A stretch of DNA of 64,000 nucleotides from Montifringilla adamsi (Eukaryota > Chordata > Aves > Passeriformes > Passeridae), in assembly GCA_017590115.1 (NCBI GenBank), contig JAGGNK010015225.1, positions 620,001 through 684,000 on the forward strand, in the 5' to 3' direction. The position numbers were made by a program, and so were the translations under genes. The notes beneath the pieces were generated by a model. It was given only the letters and a program-made list of their open reading frames with translations, was not told the origin of the DNA and did not search any database. Positions 24,803 through 38,224 of this stretch are shown here, piece by piece (the stretch's first letter is position 1; every line of letters begins with the position of its first letter).

Positions 24803-25125
24803 CCTTAACAGGTTTGGGATGGAATGGTTTTTAAATTTCATCCAGTGCCACCCCCTGTCATGGGCAGGGACACCTTCCACTATTCCAGGGTGCTCCAAGC
24901 CCTGTCCAGCCTGTCCTGGGACACTTCCAGGGATCCAGGGGCAGCCACAGCTGCTCTGGGCCTCTTCTGCCAGGGCCCCACCACCCTCAGAGGGAAAAAT
25001 TTCTTTTTAAAACACATCAAGACCTGCCTGCTATCAGTTTCAAGCGATTACTTCCTATCACTCAATTCCCTTGTAAATAGTTCCCTTTCATAACGTCCTC
25101 AAAAATGGATATGGGCTCCTCCAAG
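24803..25125 (-). mobile_element. CR1 LINE fragment
   Basis: GGGCAGGGACACCTTCCAC, GGGTGCTCCAAGCCCTGTCC and CAGGGGCAGCCACAGCTGCT are in antisense CR1 order. The left end is slightly degraded. Confidence 0.9.
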
Positions 25126-25613
25126 GAGTGAGGATTGTGTGGGACACCAGGGAAATGTCTGTCCTCTTGCTAGCTGAACCATTCAGAGAAAAAGATGGTT
25201 TTTCACATCATTTAAATTCTAGGTATATTTGTGGTTGGTTTGTTGGTTTCTTTGCTCGTTTTTGTTTGTTTTTTCTTTTTTTCCCTATTCATTCTTTTCC
25301 TAGCTGTACCATCTAGTTCAGATTTCATAAATAAATAAAATAAATACTTTGATCTGTCTTCTGATGGTTAGTGTGATTTTCACATAACATCCTATCTCTT
25401 TCCCCTTAGAGGTATCATGATCCTAAAATTGGGTCCAAACTCCAAAGCTTTAACATAAGCTATAAAACACTTCAAGGGATAATGGGATACGCATCCACTT
25501 TCTCTGCATGGATGAGCCAGCACTGCAGAGGTCAGGAGAAGGAGATCTGTCTTTAACACCCAGAAACAAGCAGGAAAATTCATGTTGCAGGGAAGAAGGG
25601 AGCACTCCTGACG

Positions 25614-25965
25614 TGTTGAGGTGCTGGGGAAAGGCTCGGCAGAAAAAACTAGAAATGAGTTTTAAAGATGGCTTTGCAAAAAGACCAGATATTTTAGAGA
25701 ATTAGAACTGTGAAAGATGTATTGTAGTAAGAACATGTGGGGTAAAATAATAGGTGATTGGTGTTAGAAGTATTAGTAGCATTGTGTGGCAAAAGTTAAT
25801 AGGTGGGAAAATATTTATGAGTTATTAAAACTAGGAAATAAGTTGGTTTCTCATGGAATTCTGTTGAGTTTTACATCTCTTATGTTTCACTTTTTCATGA
25901 GACTGACAACAGAATAAAATCTTTGAAAATGCTTCTCGGCTGCCCCATCTCTGTAGAGCTGGGAT
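25614..25965 (+). mobile_element. Probable solo LTR, AT-rich
   Basis: The block starts TGTTGAGG and ends after AATAAAATC (signal at 25913-25918). Its AACATGTGGGGTAAAATAAT and GATTGGTGTTAGAAG segments resemble a common songbird LTR. No duplication was found, so both boundaries are approximate. Confidence 0.58.
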
Positions 25966-26888
25966 CTTCCCTCAGGGAAAGGCTTGGCAGGGAGGGTGGA
26001 AGCTCTGGAAGCAGGGAAGGGCAGTGGGAATGGGGCTGTGACCATGAATCCAATGGCACAGCCAGAGAGGAGCTGGCTCATAAAGATAATTGATGGCTGC
26101 TCACCCTGGCACTCACATTTCTCAGCCAGACCCCCTCGTGGAAGAAGAAGGATCCATCCCCTGCTGGATGTTAGATGATGGTGAGATTAGTGGCCTAGAG
26201 ATTATGAAGTCCTCCCTTTGACTCCCTCTGGCTGCCAGCATTAATCAGGTGATTGTCTGGGATGTGAGGTATTTCCACCTGCTCTTCATGCCAAGCCTCT
26301 GTGCTAAATCTTACCCTGCTTTGGGCTGGCTTCACCCAGGCTGGGCTTGGCTGCTGTGGACGTTCTGGCTCCTTTATTGTGCATTTCTGCAAGGAAACAG
26401 AAGATGGAGTGAAGAGGGACGGTTTTAGGGACACAAGACCAGGTGAGATGCTTCAGTCCTCTGCTGTTAAGATATCTATGCTATAAAATCTTTTAAATAA
26501 AATCTTTTAAATACAAAAGGCATTAAGTTCCATTTAAGCAGCTTGGTTCCTTACCCTATCTCCTCTGATGGTATCCTCTAAACCTCCTGGTTCTGATGAT
26601 TTAACTGATTTTTCTTAATTATCAGCCCAAATTTATTCATGAGCTCTCTGATCTCTCTCTTTCAGTGTGTTCATGGTGTCAGTCCTGCCCTTCCTGTCAC
26701 CAGTCTGAAGAGATTTTACAACTTTCCCTTGTTTTTATGCAGTCCAGTGGGATTTTTCTGAGTGAAAACTTCTTTCAGGAAATGAAATGTGGCGAATTTC
26801 CTCTCCTAAAATGTGCCTTTCTGCCCCTCAATCACCTGATCAGCCCTTCCCTGTGCTTGTGCCCAGGAAAAGCTAATATACAGAATAA
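25966..26888. other. Unique intergenic sequence
   Basis: No gene was recognised. The left part of a 237-codon open frame that runs into the LTR at 26889 lies here. Confidence 0.5.
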
Positions 26889-27585
26889 TGTCTTAGGCTG
26901 GAAATTCAGGATGTGGCTGGGGGTGTGTGTTCTGTCCCCATCTGTCAGAGCTGGGGCAGCTCTCTCTGTTCACAGTTCAGTTTTCTTTATCTCTCCCACA
27001 GCCAATCCTCCCTCCAGGAGATCTCTGCTGTTCATGGCCACTGAGTGTCCCTGCATGGCTGATCAAATTCCAGCATCCCATGGGGAGATGCTCCGCCCAG
27101 GGCAGGAGCCAGGCATTCCTACCTGGATACAATCTGAGCCTGGAACACCCCAGCAGCCTTTGCCCCCTGCATTCCCAGAGGAGCAGCTTTCTCCTGTCCT
27201 GCATTCCCAGAGGAAGAGCAGGCCCATCTCCAGCAGCCCTGGAGCTGCAGAGGAAAACTCCAGCCTTGTGCAGGATCCCTGCTCCAGCAGAAGCACAGCT
27301 GGCACTGCAGGAGGGCTGAGCCCCCATGGGATGGGACTGTGCCACCACCCTGACCACAGGGCTCAGCTCCTGCTCTGACTCTGCCTGTGGTTTGTTTTAT
27401 TTGTACTATTGCATTTGTATTTTTAATTTTCCTAGTAAAGAACTGTTATTCCCATTCCCATATCTTTGCCTGAGAGGCCCTTAATTTCAAAATTACAATA
27501 ATTCAGAGGGAGGGGGTTTACATTTTCCATTTCAAGGGAGGCTCCTGCCTTCCTTAGCAGACACCTGGCTTTCCAAACCAAGACA
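26889..27585 (+). mobile_element. Solo LTR, four-copy family (copy 2)
   Basis: The 697-bp element begins TGTCTTAGGCTGG and ends CAAACCAAGACA, with imperfect inverted termini. It matches the reverse complement of 32998-33678 and 38289-38974 along almost its whole length. A variant poly(A) signal AGTAAA lies at 27434-27439. No matching target duplication is seen. It holds long open frames (see findings). Confidence 0.87.
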
Positions 27586-28045
27586 GCACTCATGTCCCAA
27601 ATTGTACACTGTATTTGCCTCCTCACCAACATGAGATGAGATTGTGCTGACCTGCAAAGAAACGCAATTTCACAGAGAGAGTTATCAGGGAATACATGGG
27701 AGTGGAAGACAGATGGGAGAGGCTGGATATTACTCCCAAGATCACGCCTGAGACAGGCTCCATCACATCTCATACCATAAGGAAGCAGTGCCAGCACAGC
27801 TTTGGCTCTCAGGAGTTCCTTTTATGCTTTTATTAATCAGCATCAAAGCAACTGGCAATCATGGCTTGTACCAGAGCTTGGAGACAGCAACCCCCTGAGA
27901 GGAGTGGAGGCAGCTGTGCCTCGGAGATGTGGGGTCCTGCCCTCTGCAGATGCTGCTGGCTCTGCTTTCATCTGCTGCACCACTGAGGGATTTCTCTGCA
28001 AACCCAGGACCTGCCTGGAATTTCTCTGGCTGGGTGTGGGCATAG
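27586..28045. other. Unique intergenic sequence
   Basis: Nothing was recognised. Confidence 0.5.
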
Positions 28046-28395
28046 AATAATGGAAATACAGAATCGTAGAATCATGGAATCACAGGATTGTTTGGGTGGG
28101 AAGGAAGGTCATCTGATTACAACTCCCCTGCCATGGCAGGGACACCTTCCACTGTCCCAGGCTGCTCCAAGCCCCATCCAGCCTGGCCTTGGGCACTGCC
28201 AGGGATCCAGTGGCAGCCACAGCTGCTCTGGGCACCCTGTGCCAGGGCCTCCCCACCCTCACAGGGAACAATTTCTTCCTAAAACCCAACCTAAACCTAC
28301 TTTATTTAAAATTAAAGCACAAGATGGGCACCTCTCTTTGGGCTAATCACCCTCAACTGCCTTTGCAGCCTGGGGAGTGCACGAGGCTTCTTGAT
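28046..28395 (-). mobile_element. CR1 LINE fragment with intact tail
   Basis: It begins with octamer-like repeats (AGAATCGTAGAATCATGGAA) and continues through the GGGACACCTTCCACTGTCCC and CACCCTGTGCCAGGGCCTCC blocks. Confidence 0.91.
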
Positions 28396-29050
28396 TTAGG
28401 ACCCAAAATTCTGTCTTTAAAGAGCACCAAGGATGGGATGCAGCCACATGTCCTGGATCTGGCTAAAAACAGGTTGGATGAGCCCTGTGGGTATTTTCCC
28501 CTTTGAATGAGAGCTAAGAGTGAGCTGAAATGCAGCAACATCCACAGGTAAGGAGACTCAGAGCCTCAGGACCTGCTGGAGTCCTTCTGCTTCACAGCTG
28601 CCTCTCCCCACATCAGGATTTTATCCACAGAGTCCAGAAGTATTTTATATGCACATGACATTCCTCACATTTCAGGCTTGCATGGCCACTGCGGTGTGGG
28701 GAGTAATTTTTCTCATGGTTGCTGCTAAGATTTCATCTCTGACAGTGGGATACACCTTGCTGGATATAATACGAGAAGCGGGAAGAATTTTGAGTGACTT
28801 TTGGTCTGCCAAGCAGGGGTTGCAGCTTTGTAATTCTACACAAATAAGTTCACTGCTGCTTTGTAAACAGGGTTGTACTTGAGGAGGAGGAGCTGAAGGG
28901 TTTTCCTTTGAAGGCTCTTGTCAGCACTGTCTGAACACAGCTGGCAGACAAATGCAGAATGAGATTTGATGGCATGAAGGGGAAGGTGGAAAATGAATGA
29001 AGGTGGAAAATTTAAAATGAAAATGTGAAGCAAACTTGTCATTTTGTTGG

Positions 29051-29094
29051 GGATTTTTTTTTTTGTTTGTTTGGGTATTTGTTTTTTTTTTTTG
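29051..29094. repeat. T/G-rich tract
   Basis: Two T runs are separated by a GTTTGTTTGGG stretch. Confidence 0.75.
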
Positions 29095-29379
29095 GTGGGA
29101 CGGATCATCAGCAAAATGAATCATCTTGGGCAAGGAGTGAGATAAGTTGATAAGTCCTGCCCTTGAGAATTTTAAAGAATGAGAAAAAAAACTTGGCCTG
29201 CTTCATAGGCTAAGAGAGGGTGGTCGAATTTCTCTGGAGGTCAGACAGGATCTTGTGGTTTTAATACCAAGGAATCTCACCTTGCAGTGCAGAACCCCTG
29301 TTTATGGACAGGAGAAGCAAACCCGGGGGCAGAAAGGGGCATCCTGAGAACTCACTGAGCAATAAAGGGAATTCTGCCC

Positions 29380-29540
29380 AGAGAAACTGGCTGCTCCATC
29401 TCTGGAAGTGTTCATCCAGTCTGGATGGGGCTTGGAGCAACCTGGTCTAGTGGGTGACATTCCTGCCATGGCAGGGGGTTGGAACGAGCTGGTCTTTCTT
29501 GTCCCAACCCAAACTTTTCAGGGATTCTGTGGTTCTCAGG
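29380..29540 (+). mobile_element. CR1 LINE 3' fragment
   Basis: GTCTGGATGGGGCTTGGAGC, CATTCCTGCCATGGCAGGGG and TGTCCCAACCCAAACTTTTC follow CR1 sense order and end near ATTCTGTGG. Confidence 0.86.
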
Positions 29541-30342
29541 CACACTGAAGAACTGGTCACTTCCCCTTCTCCCAGGGAATGGCTTCTCCCACCTCATGCT
29601 TGGTTTTCCATGGGCTCCCAGGAGGTGTTCCATGGGCTCCCAGGAGGTGCAGGCTCAGCCCCACTGCAGGTTCTCAGCTCTGCTCCCACGTCAGAAAGGG
29701 CAATGCAAGGAAAGCAAAGCTTCCTGCAGGATTGACCAGTTCTCCCTAAAAATAAAATAATGGCTGGAGGTAAAACACAGGTCTTTGGCTCCCCTCCTTG
29801 CTCTGATAGAACCCCCCTCCTCCTTCCCCACTGGGAAGTTCCAGGTTGGGATGATGAGAAAGGAGGATGTTTTCCCCAGATCTCCAATCTGCCCCTGTGA
29901 ACTGTGGGAAAGAGTCAAAGCATGATTCAAACACATCACAACTCATAAAGAAAATTCCCCGAAAATACGCAGAACTTTCCAGAGGAGGAAGAAACCCATA
30001 AAATCCAGCTGACACAGCCCTGGGAATCTGTGGCTGTTGTCATTACTTGCCTGGTAAGGAGTCAGGACCACGCAGGGATCTGTCACTGCCAGGAGGCTCT
30101 TGAACATCTGTGGCAACTGCAGCAGCATCTGAATGAGGAGGGAGAGATTAATCATGCTCTGGACGTTCCTGGCTAATGCATCTTCCCTGGCAGCCTGCAG
30201 TCAGTGACAGGGATGTCCTGAACTCTGATTTGCAGTGGGCTCAGCAGGGACACCCAGACAGCTGGGAGGATCTGCCCTTAAATGGCTTCATTTAAAAGTT
30301 GCTCTCTGGTTAAATTGCTTTCAAATGTTGCTAACTTCTCCC

Positions 30343-30392
30343 TTGGTTTTTTGGGGTTTTTTTGGTTTTTTTTTTTTTTTTTGGTTTTTCTT

Positions 30393-30420
<28 letters not shown>
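30343..30420. repeat. T/G-rich tract with GTTTT pentamers
   Basis: T runs broken by GG pairs pass into five GTTTT-like pentamers. It ends about 50 bp before the LTR at 30471. Confidence 0.88.
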
Positions 30421-30423
<3 letters not shown>

Positions 30424-30470
30424 CACTTAATCCCAGCTTTGAGAGCAGCGAATGGGCCTGGAAAGGGAAG

Positions 30471-30894
30471 TGTGGCAGTCATATTTTCTGGAAAAATCCC
30501 TTTGCCCAGGATTCTTCTCCTGGGAAGCTGAGAAGCCTCAAAGAAAAAAGGAAAACAACATTATCTCATTTGCTTCTCCTGTGTTTTGCTGCTTTGGAAT
30601 GTGTTTTTGAGACTGTTTATCCAACAGGTGATTGTTTCATTGGTTTCTACTGTGAATTGTTTTTGACTTATTGGCCCGTTGGGGCCGAGCTGTGTCCAAC
30701 TCTGGGGAGAGAGTCACGAGTTTTTCATTATTATCTTTTAGCCCTCTGTAAGTATCCTTTCTGTATTCCTTAGTATAATTTAGTATAGTATTCTTTAATA
30801 TAATTTAGTATAATAAAATAATAATTAGCCTTCTAAGAACATGGAGTCAGATTCATCATTCCTTTCTTGGTCTGGAAACCCTGCAAATAAAATA
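30471..30894 (+). mobile_element. Solo LTR, ERVL-like, TGTGGCAGTC type
   Basis: The sequence starts TGTGGCAGTC and includes the blocks CCAGGATTCTTCTCCTGGGA, TTTATCCAACAGGTGATTG and GAGAGAGTCACGAG, then TAGTATAATTTAGTATA repeats and ACATGGAGTCAGATTCATCA. I recognise this order from a widespread songbird LTR. The flanks GGAAG and GGATG differ by one base, a possible decayed 5-bp duplication. Confidence 0.74.
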
Positions 30895-31182
30895 GGGATG
30901 CAAACAGAATTTGGAGCTGGAATCCAGGCTGGTTTCATTTAAGCAAAGCAATCAGCACAGGCAGCAGGGTTCTTTTGGCTTTTGGGATCAGAGAATGGGG
31001 ATGTGGGTGGGGAAGTCACACATCTAAAAGGTGAAAAGAGAAAGCAGCTACAGCCCCTAAAACCCTGTAGTGGCTGGATCAGTCAGGGAGTGTCTGCCTC
31101 CCCCACAGGTCACAGATTTTGTCCCAAAATCAGGAAAGGAAAAGGGAGGGGAATTAACTGGGTCCATTAATGAGCTGCACAG

Positions 31183-31275
31183 AATCATAGAATTATTAAG
31201 GTTGGAAAAGACCTCCAAGATCATCAAGTCCAACCTTTGACTGAACAGCACCCTGCCCACCAAACCATATCACAA
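31183..31275 (-). mobile_element. CR1 LINE 3' end
   Basis: AGAATCATAGAATTATTAAG, then GTTGGAAAAGACCTCCAAGA and AAGTCCAACC, is a well-preserved antisense terminus. Confidence 0.88.
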
Positions 31276-32997
31276 AATACCATATTCACTCAAGTTTTGA
31301 AGACTTCCATGGCTGAGAACTCTATGAGCTGTCTTCACAGAAGAGTTTACAGGTTTTACAGGCTTTTAATGTCAGCTGAAGGTACTGGGAGTCTTCTCTT
31401 CTGTGGCTCATGGTAGGTGGAATAGGTGGTGCTTTTATGGACTCTTCTGTTGGCTGTCTGGTGAACACTGGCAGTGATGGCTCCATCTCCTACACACCCC
31501 CTCCCACACAAAAAGATAATTTTTACACTGGATCATAACATATTTTGTTGCCTAAAAAGTCAGTGTTCTCTACAGTTTCACCTCACACAAACAAGATTCA
31601 CTCAATTCTTGGTGACCCTTAAAGACTTCTCCTTTCTGAGCCCTCTGAAAAGGATGGAATTGCAAGGGATGCATCCCAGTCCCACATCAGGAATAACCAA
31701 TCTGTCTGTGCAAGTGAGGGGCAGCAAATCCATCAGTGACCACGTCAGGGGAAGTGCCAGCAGTGATGGTCAGGTAAACTCCCAGGGGCTGAGGTGATGG
31801 AAGGCAAAGTCCTTGAGCTGAGTGCAGGAACAGGCTGTGGAAACAGCAATTTTTGGTGCTGTGGCATTTCACAGTTTCGTCACAGATTCATGGTGAAAAT
31901 GGGTTTTTATTCAGTTTTGAAAAGATCATCTCTCCCTCTGCAAGACAGACCATTTAAGAAATAAAGGTTGTGTAACAGCATTTATCTGAAGGCTGTGGAA
32001 GAAGGAAATAAAATAGGGAGCAAAAGAAACTTTCTGGCTCTCTGTGAAGGCAAAGCCACAGAAAGCAAAGACCAGATTCAGCCAGACTCACTCCTCTTGG
32101 CCCCACTGGTGTTTCCTGCTGCCTTCAGAGGTGAACAAGCATCCAGAACCAGAGAAATACCATGGGATAATCCATGGGAAGAGAGTGACACCTGACCTCA
32201 GGGAGAAGAGATATTCCCAGATATAGAACATGATTTCTAGGTAACTTTACTCCAGATTTGATGCCATGCTTGTTCCATCTCCTTTGATGAAGCAGAGCAG
32301 AGCTGTACCCATCCCATGCTGGTCACACACGAGAAGCCCTGGGCTCTGGACAGGGCTTGACCACAAACCACAGCTCTCCTGAGGCACAAGGGAGGCTTTC
32401 AAAGTCACTGTGTCCTGATTGTGGCACGACCAAAGAGCTGTTGGCAGCTTTTGTTCCCAAGCTCCAGCGTCACAAATCTTCCCCTGCCTTGAACCACCTC
32501 ATCCTTCCTTCAGGGGCCAGGGCTGGAGCTGGGATTGGCACCTGGGAGTGCTCCCAAAGCAGCTGGGAGTGAAGGCAAGCGGTGTCTCGGGCCATTAGCC
32601 CTGGCTCTGTGCCACCAAGCCCTTCCACAGCGTGTCTGTCACCGTGATGGATGATGGCACAGCTCAGCCTGTCCCCAGCCAGGGGCTCACAGAAACCTCT
32701 GAGGACAGAGAAGGAATAATTAGGGCGTGAAGAATCTGTGGGGAAAGGAGGGAATGTCCACCCTGACCACAAAGGGAAATCACCTACAAGGTGTTGTGGA
32801 GCTGGGGGAAGGATAACTGGGGGTGGCAGCCAGAGGAAAGGTGATTCTCTTGAGAATGGACATTCAGGAGGCTGCTGGAGGTGCAGGGAATAGGGGTGGG
32901 AGAGGGAAAAACTGCTGGAGGGGCTGGGATGAAACAGCTGGGGAAGTGCTGCAGCCAGGTGGGTGGCAGGGATGGAAAAAGGAATGAAAAGAGGTAA
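31276..32997. other. Unique intergenic sequence
   Basis: No gene or repeat was recognised. Confidence 0.5.
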
Positions 32998-33678
32998 TGT
33001 CTTGGTTTGAAAAGTGAGGTGTCTGCTGAGGAAGGCAGGAGCCTCCCCAGAAATGGAAAATGTAAACCCCCATTATTATAATAGTTTTGAAATGAAGGGG
33101 CTCTCAGGAAAAGATATGGGAATAGGAATAACAGTTCCTTACTAGGAAAATTAAAAATACAAATGCAATAGTACAAATAAACCAAACCACAGGCAGAGCC
33201 AGAGCAGGAGCTGAGCCCTGTGGGTCAGGGTGGTGGCACAGTCCCATCCCATGGGGGCTCAGCCCTCCTGCAGTGCCAGCTGTGGTTCTGCTGGAGCAGG
33301 GATCCTGCACAAGGCTGCAGTTTTCCTCTGGAGCTCCAGGGCTGCTGGAGATGGGCCTGCTCTCCCTCTGGGAATGCAGAGGAGAAGAAAGCTGCTCCTC
33401 TGGGAATGCAGTGGGCAAAGTCTGCTGTGCTGTTCCAGGCTCAGATTGTATCCAGGTAGGAATGCTTGGCTCCTGCCCTGGGCGGAGCATCTCCCCATGG
33501 GATGCTGGAATTTGATCAGCCCTGCAGGGACACTCAGTGGCCATGGACAGCAGAGATCTCCTGGAGGGAGGATTGGCTGTGGGAGAGATAAAGAAAACTG
33601 AACTGTGAACAGAGAGAGCTGCCCCAGCTCTGACAGAACAGAACACACACCCCCAGACACATCTTGCAACCTAAGACA
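32998..33678 (-). mobile_element. Solo LTR, four-copy family (copy 3)
   Basis: This is the reverse-orientation counterpart of 26889-27585. It starts on the plus strand with TGTCTTGGTTTG and ends CCTAAGACA. The flanks GGTAA and GGGTC do not match, so the target duplication is lost or the element was formed by recombination. A CR1 fragment follows almost directly on the right. Confidence 0.87.
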
Positions 33679-33683
33679 GGGTC

Positions 33684-33955
33684 ACCCATTTCCAACCCCA
33701 TTCCATGAGCAGGGACACCTTCCACCATCCCAGGGTGCTCCAAGCCCCATCCAGCCTGGCCTTGGGCACTGCCAGGGATCCAGGGGCAGCCACAGTTTCT
33801 CTGGGCACCCTGTGCCAGGGCCTCCCCACCCTGACAGGGAAAAAATTTCTTCCTAATGTCCTGTATAAACCTATTTATTTCAGTTTAAAACCACTTGTAA
33901 AGTGCCCTTTACAAGGACACTCCACGCCTTTCTAAGAAGTCTGTCGTCCTTGCCT
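33684..33955 (-). mobile_element. CR1 LINE fragment next to an LTR
   Basis: GAGCAGGGACACCTTCCACC, GCCTTGGGCACTGCCAGGGA and GCCACAGTTTCTCTGGGCAC are in antisense CR1 order. The CR1 tail is missing, and the element starts only a few bases from the LTR at 32998-33678. Confidence 0.88.
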
Positions 33956-36900
33956 TTGCTGCAGGAGCAGCAGCAGGGCAGCACCAGCCCCGTTCCGCCT
34001 CCGTTTCGGGGATCCTGATTGTTATTAATGATAATAACAGCATTTACAGGCCCTAATCAGAGCCAGTGCTGGGCTGGCTCCTCACTCAAATACCACACCA
34101 GCAACACAGACACCTCTTACAGCTCCCTGTTCTTTTGTGACACCGTAGGAAGGTGTAATTAACCTGACACCAGTAAGAAAACTGATTCTTGGTATTTTTG
34201 CCCATTTTGCTCTCCCAAAATTGTCCTTTTCCAGACCATATTTGAGATTCACCCTTAATTTTCTGTATTTTCTCCAGATACCAAAATGCTGCTCCTCCCT
34301 TCAAGTACTACTAACGTTACCCTGAAAGCAGAAATGTTGTTTTTGTCAACTTGTATAAATCACTACCCAAATATTTCAGCACCTATTTGATTTGTGTAGT
34401 CCTATTGATTTCATTCAGGTTTAAGCCCTGTCAGTTATAAAACCAGGGCTTGTGATGTGCTGTAAATTTGAGAGCACATGAAACATTTGTGCCCAATTTA
34501 AGAGCAGTTTGATAAAAGAACAGTTTGCTATGCTGGAAACCCTTGAAAGCTGTGCTTAAAAACCACTCAGTTAAGGAAGTAGTAGATGGAGAAATTGTGT
34601 GTGTGTTATAATTCTGATTATATGTGGGGAGACATCGTTCAGAGGTAAAGAAAATGCCTTGCAAAATTGTCAGTGACCAGCAGAAGGAAAACATTCTGGA
34701 TCTGCTGCTGGGAGTGCACTGAACACCAAATGCCTTGCAGAGAGCTGGATTCTGATCCCGACACCCCAAAGACCCAGCTTGTGCCACCCAAAAAACGACG
34801 TCTGGCCAGCTGGTGCCACCCAAGTGTCACCTGAGCTGGGATTCCACCTCCCTCCCACCCAGCCTGTCTCGCTCTGCTGGCTTGCAGGACTCCAAGCCCA
34901 CGAGCTCTGCTGCTGCAAGCTGATGTTCCCAAGAGATAATGAACATATTTCAGGCAATCAGTCATTAGGAGCCTGTTTGCTTCCACTTGTGCCACAGCTG
35001 AGTCTGGGCCCCTTTGGGGAATTGTCTCATTTCATTGCCATGGAGAGATCAAGTCTTAGGTGATCTTTCAAATATCGTGGACCTACCTAAAAAGTATAAA
35101 ATCATTCTGCAGGCAAACTTCTGAGGCAACTTATTAGCAAACCCTGAATATGTGTTGATCCAAATCACTTAGCTCTTCTTCCTCTCTGGGAAATAAACAG
35201 ATTTTTTTTGTTTTCCAAGGTAAAGCAGACTTGAGGCTGAAGCGGGAAGCCAAACACACTCTCTTCAATATTGCTGCTGTCATCTTTGTGGTCCCCACGG
35301 GGTTCCTCTCAGCCATCACCCATCCCTGGCAATATTCCTGGGCTGTGAGCACTGAGCTAGGACAGATCCCCTGGTGCAAGTGGAGGCAGTGTTTCAATGT
35401 ACAACACTGCAGTGGGAAGGGAGAGCCCTCTGCTCTGCTCCTTCCCTGGGCAGAGAGAGAAGCAGGTGGGCAGCTAAAGGGAGAAGCTGGCAACATTTGA
35501 AGCAGATTTTTTATTACAAAATGTAATGCTCCAGAGCCCTCTGGGCCCTGTATTATTTTGGGTTTTGTTCTGCTTCAAAAAGGTGCTGCTCAGCCCTCTC
35601 ACTTTCTCAGTGCTGTGAGAAATACTCAAATACTGTGAACTGTACTTTCCTTCTCCTTTTTCCTGTCGTTTCTCACTGTAAAACCATGGCAGAGGAAGAG
35701 AAGGGGAGGGATAATTCTTGGATTTCACTTCTTAAACCATTCCCAACACCCTGAACTATCTGCCCAGCCTCCAGATGCTTCTGCAGAGCCACAGGGTTCT
35801 GTATTATATGTTTCCCTTTACCAGCCCTGTGTGGGTCTGTTGGCATTTTCAGCCCTTTTGAATCCAGCTTTGGATCAGCCTTGCTGATGAATTAAGGTGG
35901 GAAGGTTCCTCTGAGCCCACAACAGGATAAAACCACAGTGAATAAACAAGATGTGCAACAAGGAGTAAGAATTTCATTTTTTTCTCTCTTGCTGACAGAC
36001 ATCTGGTGTGGCTCAGGTCCACCTGGGAACCAGGAGAAAGCAGGTGATCTGCTCCACCTGACTCCAAGGGACCAGCCCAGCCAAGGAGGGATATTTTTAA
36101 TTCTATTCCTGCACCTTATGTGTTCAAACCAAGGGAGAGAGGAGGAATCCCTTCACAAGACAATGAAGAAAAGAAAAGCTGCATTCCACAACACCGCAGA
36201 CTTGAAAGCTTCAGCACAAGAAAGAGTAAACCCTGGAGCACTACCCTAGCATAAGTTATTCCCACTTCTCTCTTTTCCTAATTTTCTCCCCTTTGATCTT
36301 GGCCTGCTGCTTCTGAGGCTGGTGTGATTTCCCCCCTGGGCAAGTGGCAGAGCTGCAAACCTTCCCTTTCCTTCCTGCAGACACAACCCCCGGGCAGTTT
36401 TCTCATCTGGGTGCCTGTGGACTAGATCTGCCTTCCAGCACCAGGTCACCTTCCCCTGGGGTCTTTCCAGGGACATTTTTTGGCCTCAGAGGACTGGCCA
36501 GGACTTCTCTCCAGAGGCAGCTTCACCTGGAATCTTTGTGATGCTGGTGGGCAGGTTTGGAGTCCAGGGCCAAGCCAGTGTGGCTTTGGTGTCTGAGGAT
36601 GGCTCAGCTCCTTTCCCACGTCCCCAAAACTATTTGCTGGTGTCTTAGGGCACATTAATCCATCAGGGTTACTTGTGCTTGAAACAGAGTTTGAGAGCTG
36701 CTTCCATGCATTGCTGAGCCCACGGCAGCCAGGAGAGGACAAGAGCTGAGGTATTTCAGTCCTGCAAGGCTCAAACTTCAGGTGACACTCAGACAGTCCC
36801 ACTGGATGTTTCTGGAGTGATCTCTATACAGGTGAAAAAGGCAGAAACAGGATTTTTTTTCCCCCAAGGTCATGCTGTGACTGGAAAAGGAAATATTGCT

Positions 36901-38224
36901 CCACCAACACTTACTGGCCTCATGGTTTCAGAAAGACTTTTGGGGTTTTTAATCTCTTCATGTCACTGAGAAAGGGGAAAAATGTGAGATTTTTCTCAGC
37001 ACAGGGAAGTCACCAGCAGGACCAGGGAGCAGTGATGGCTGAGCTGAGCTCTTTTCAGGGCTTAATGGGTTAATATGGGCTTGAACCAAAGCAGAGGTCC
37101 CAAAATCCTGCTCAGCAGGCCTGTGGGGAGCTCCAAATCTTCTTTGTGCTCAATCTTCTGCTGCTGACAGCATCTCTGCAGATTAGAACCCTCTCTCTGT
37201 GTGCTTGCAGACAGTGGTTTCCTCCCCTTTGATGCCACTATTTTGAGTTACACTTTGTCCTCTCTCCTCTGAAATGAAGATGTAGAGGGATTCCCATCCC
37301 ATCACAAGGAAATACCTGCTGTTCTTAAAGAAGCCAAAATCTAACCCTGGGAAAACTCTCAGGGAAGAGTTCATCCTCCAAAAACTGCTGCTGGACCCAT
37401 GCAGGCTTGAACTGTGGGACTTGAAAGATTATTTTGGAGGTTTAACTCATCCCCCAGACTGAGAATTTGCCATTTCCCCTGTAAATTATGTCACATTCCT
37501 CATCAAATCTATGCTAGTTACATGTTTTCCAGCATTTATGTGAACAGGATTTTTAGGGTCCAAATTGCTGCGAAAAGCAATGACAGTTTGTTCTGCATTT
37601 AAAGTTTTAATTATGATTTTTGTTTCTGCTTCCTGACTGGAAAGATTTCTTTTCCTCTTTTTTCTTTGTTGATTGTGAATATTCAAAGGCATTGGCCAGG
37701 TGCCTGGAGTTGTGCACATTTTTTTGTTGCAGGTATTTATCCTGAAAATATTTAAAGGAGATATTGGCAATGGTAAAAAACACTCAACTTACTGCAGAAA
37801 TCTCACTCTCAAGCAAGTTGACTAATTTTAAAAGAAGAGAGAAGAAGTTGAAAATCAATGTTTTTAGTGTGAAAAAGCCCATTCAGTTGCAACAGTGACT
37901 GAAGAAATACAGTTTTAAAGTCCAAATCTGCCAAAAACTGGTCATGTAAAATGTCTTAGTATCAGGCCAAACTTCAAAAATAAATATTTTATTTCCTTAG
38001 CCATTTTTGTTTAGATTCAGATTGCTGAAAGGAATTGCTGGTGGAGAATAGATGGTTTCTAGATGGTCCTGCAGAGCTGGAGTGCAGACCTCAAGCCCTA
38101 CCTCTTGATGACTTCTAATGCCACAGAACATGGCCATAAATACCCTTCTTCATGGAAGGCAAGGTCTGCAGTGGTTCCATTGCTGATATCTGAATATTTG
38201 CTTCCTCTTCCAGGTGCCCGTGCC
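33956..38224. other. Unique intergenic sequence, 4.3 kb
   Basis: It is largely free of recognised repeats. The part at 33990-34085 (TTGTTATTAATGATAATAAC, GGCCCTAATCAGAGC) and the part near 34930-35050 look like possible regulatory elements. A 4.6-kb interval separates the two same-orientation LTRs on either side, but nothing retroviral was recognised in it. Confidence 0.4.

Larger units (their letters stand above)
28396..30342. other. Unique intergenic sequence with one CR1
   Basis: Apart from the CR1 at 29380, a T/G tract and a local 18-bp duplication at 29610-29645, nothing was recognised. Confidence 0.5.

Noticed and set aside
26665..27378. 237-codon open frame as a gene
   Set aside because: It starts in unique sequence and runs through most of a solo LTR. 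The translation has no domain, and the same LTR part is open in several frames.
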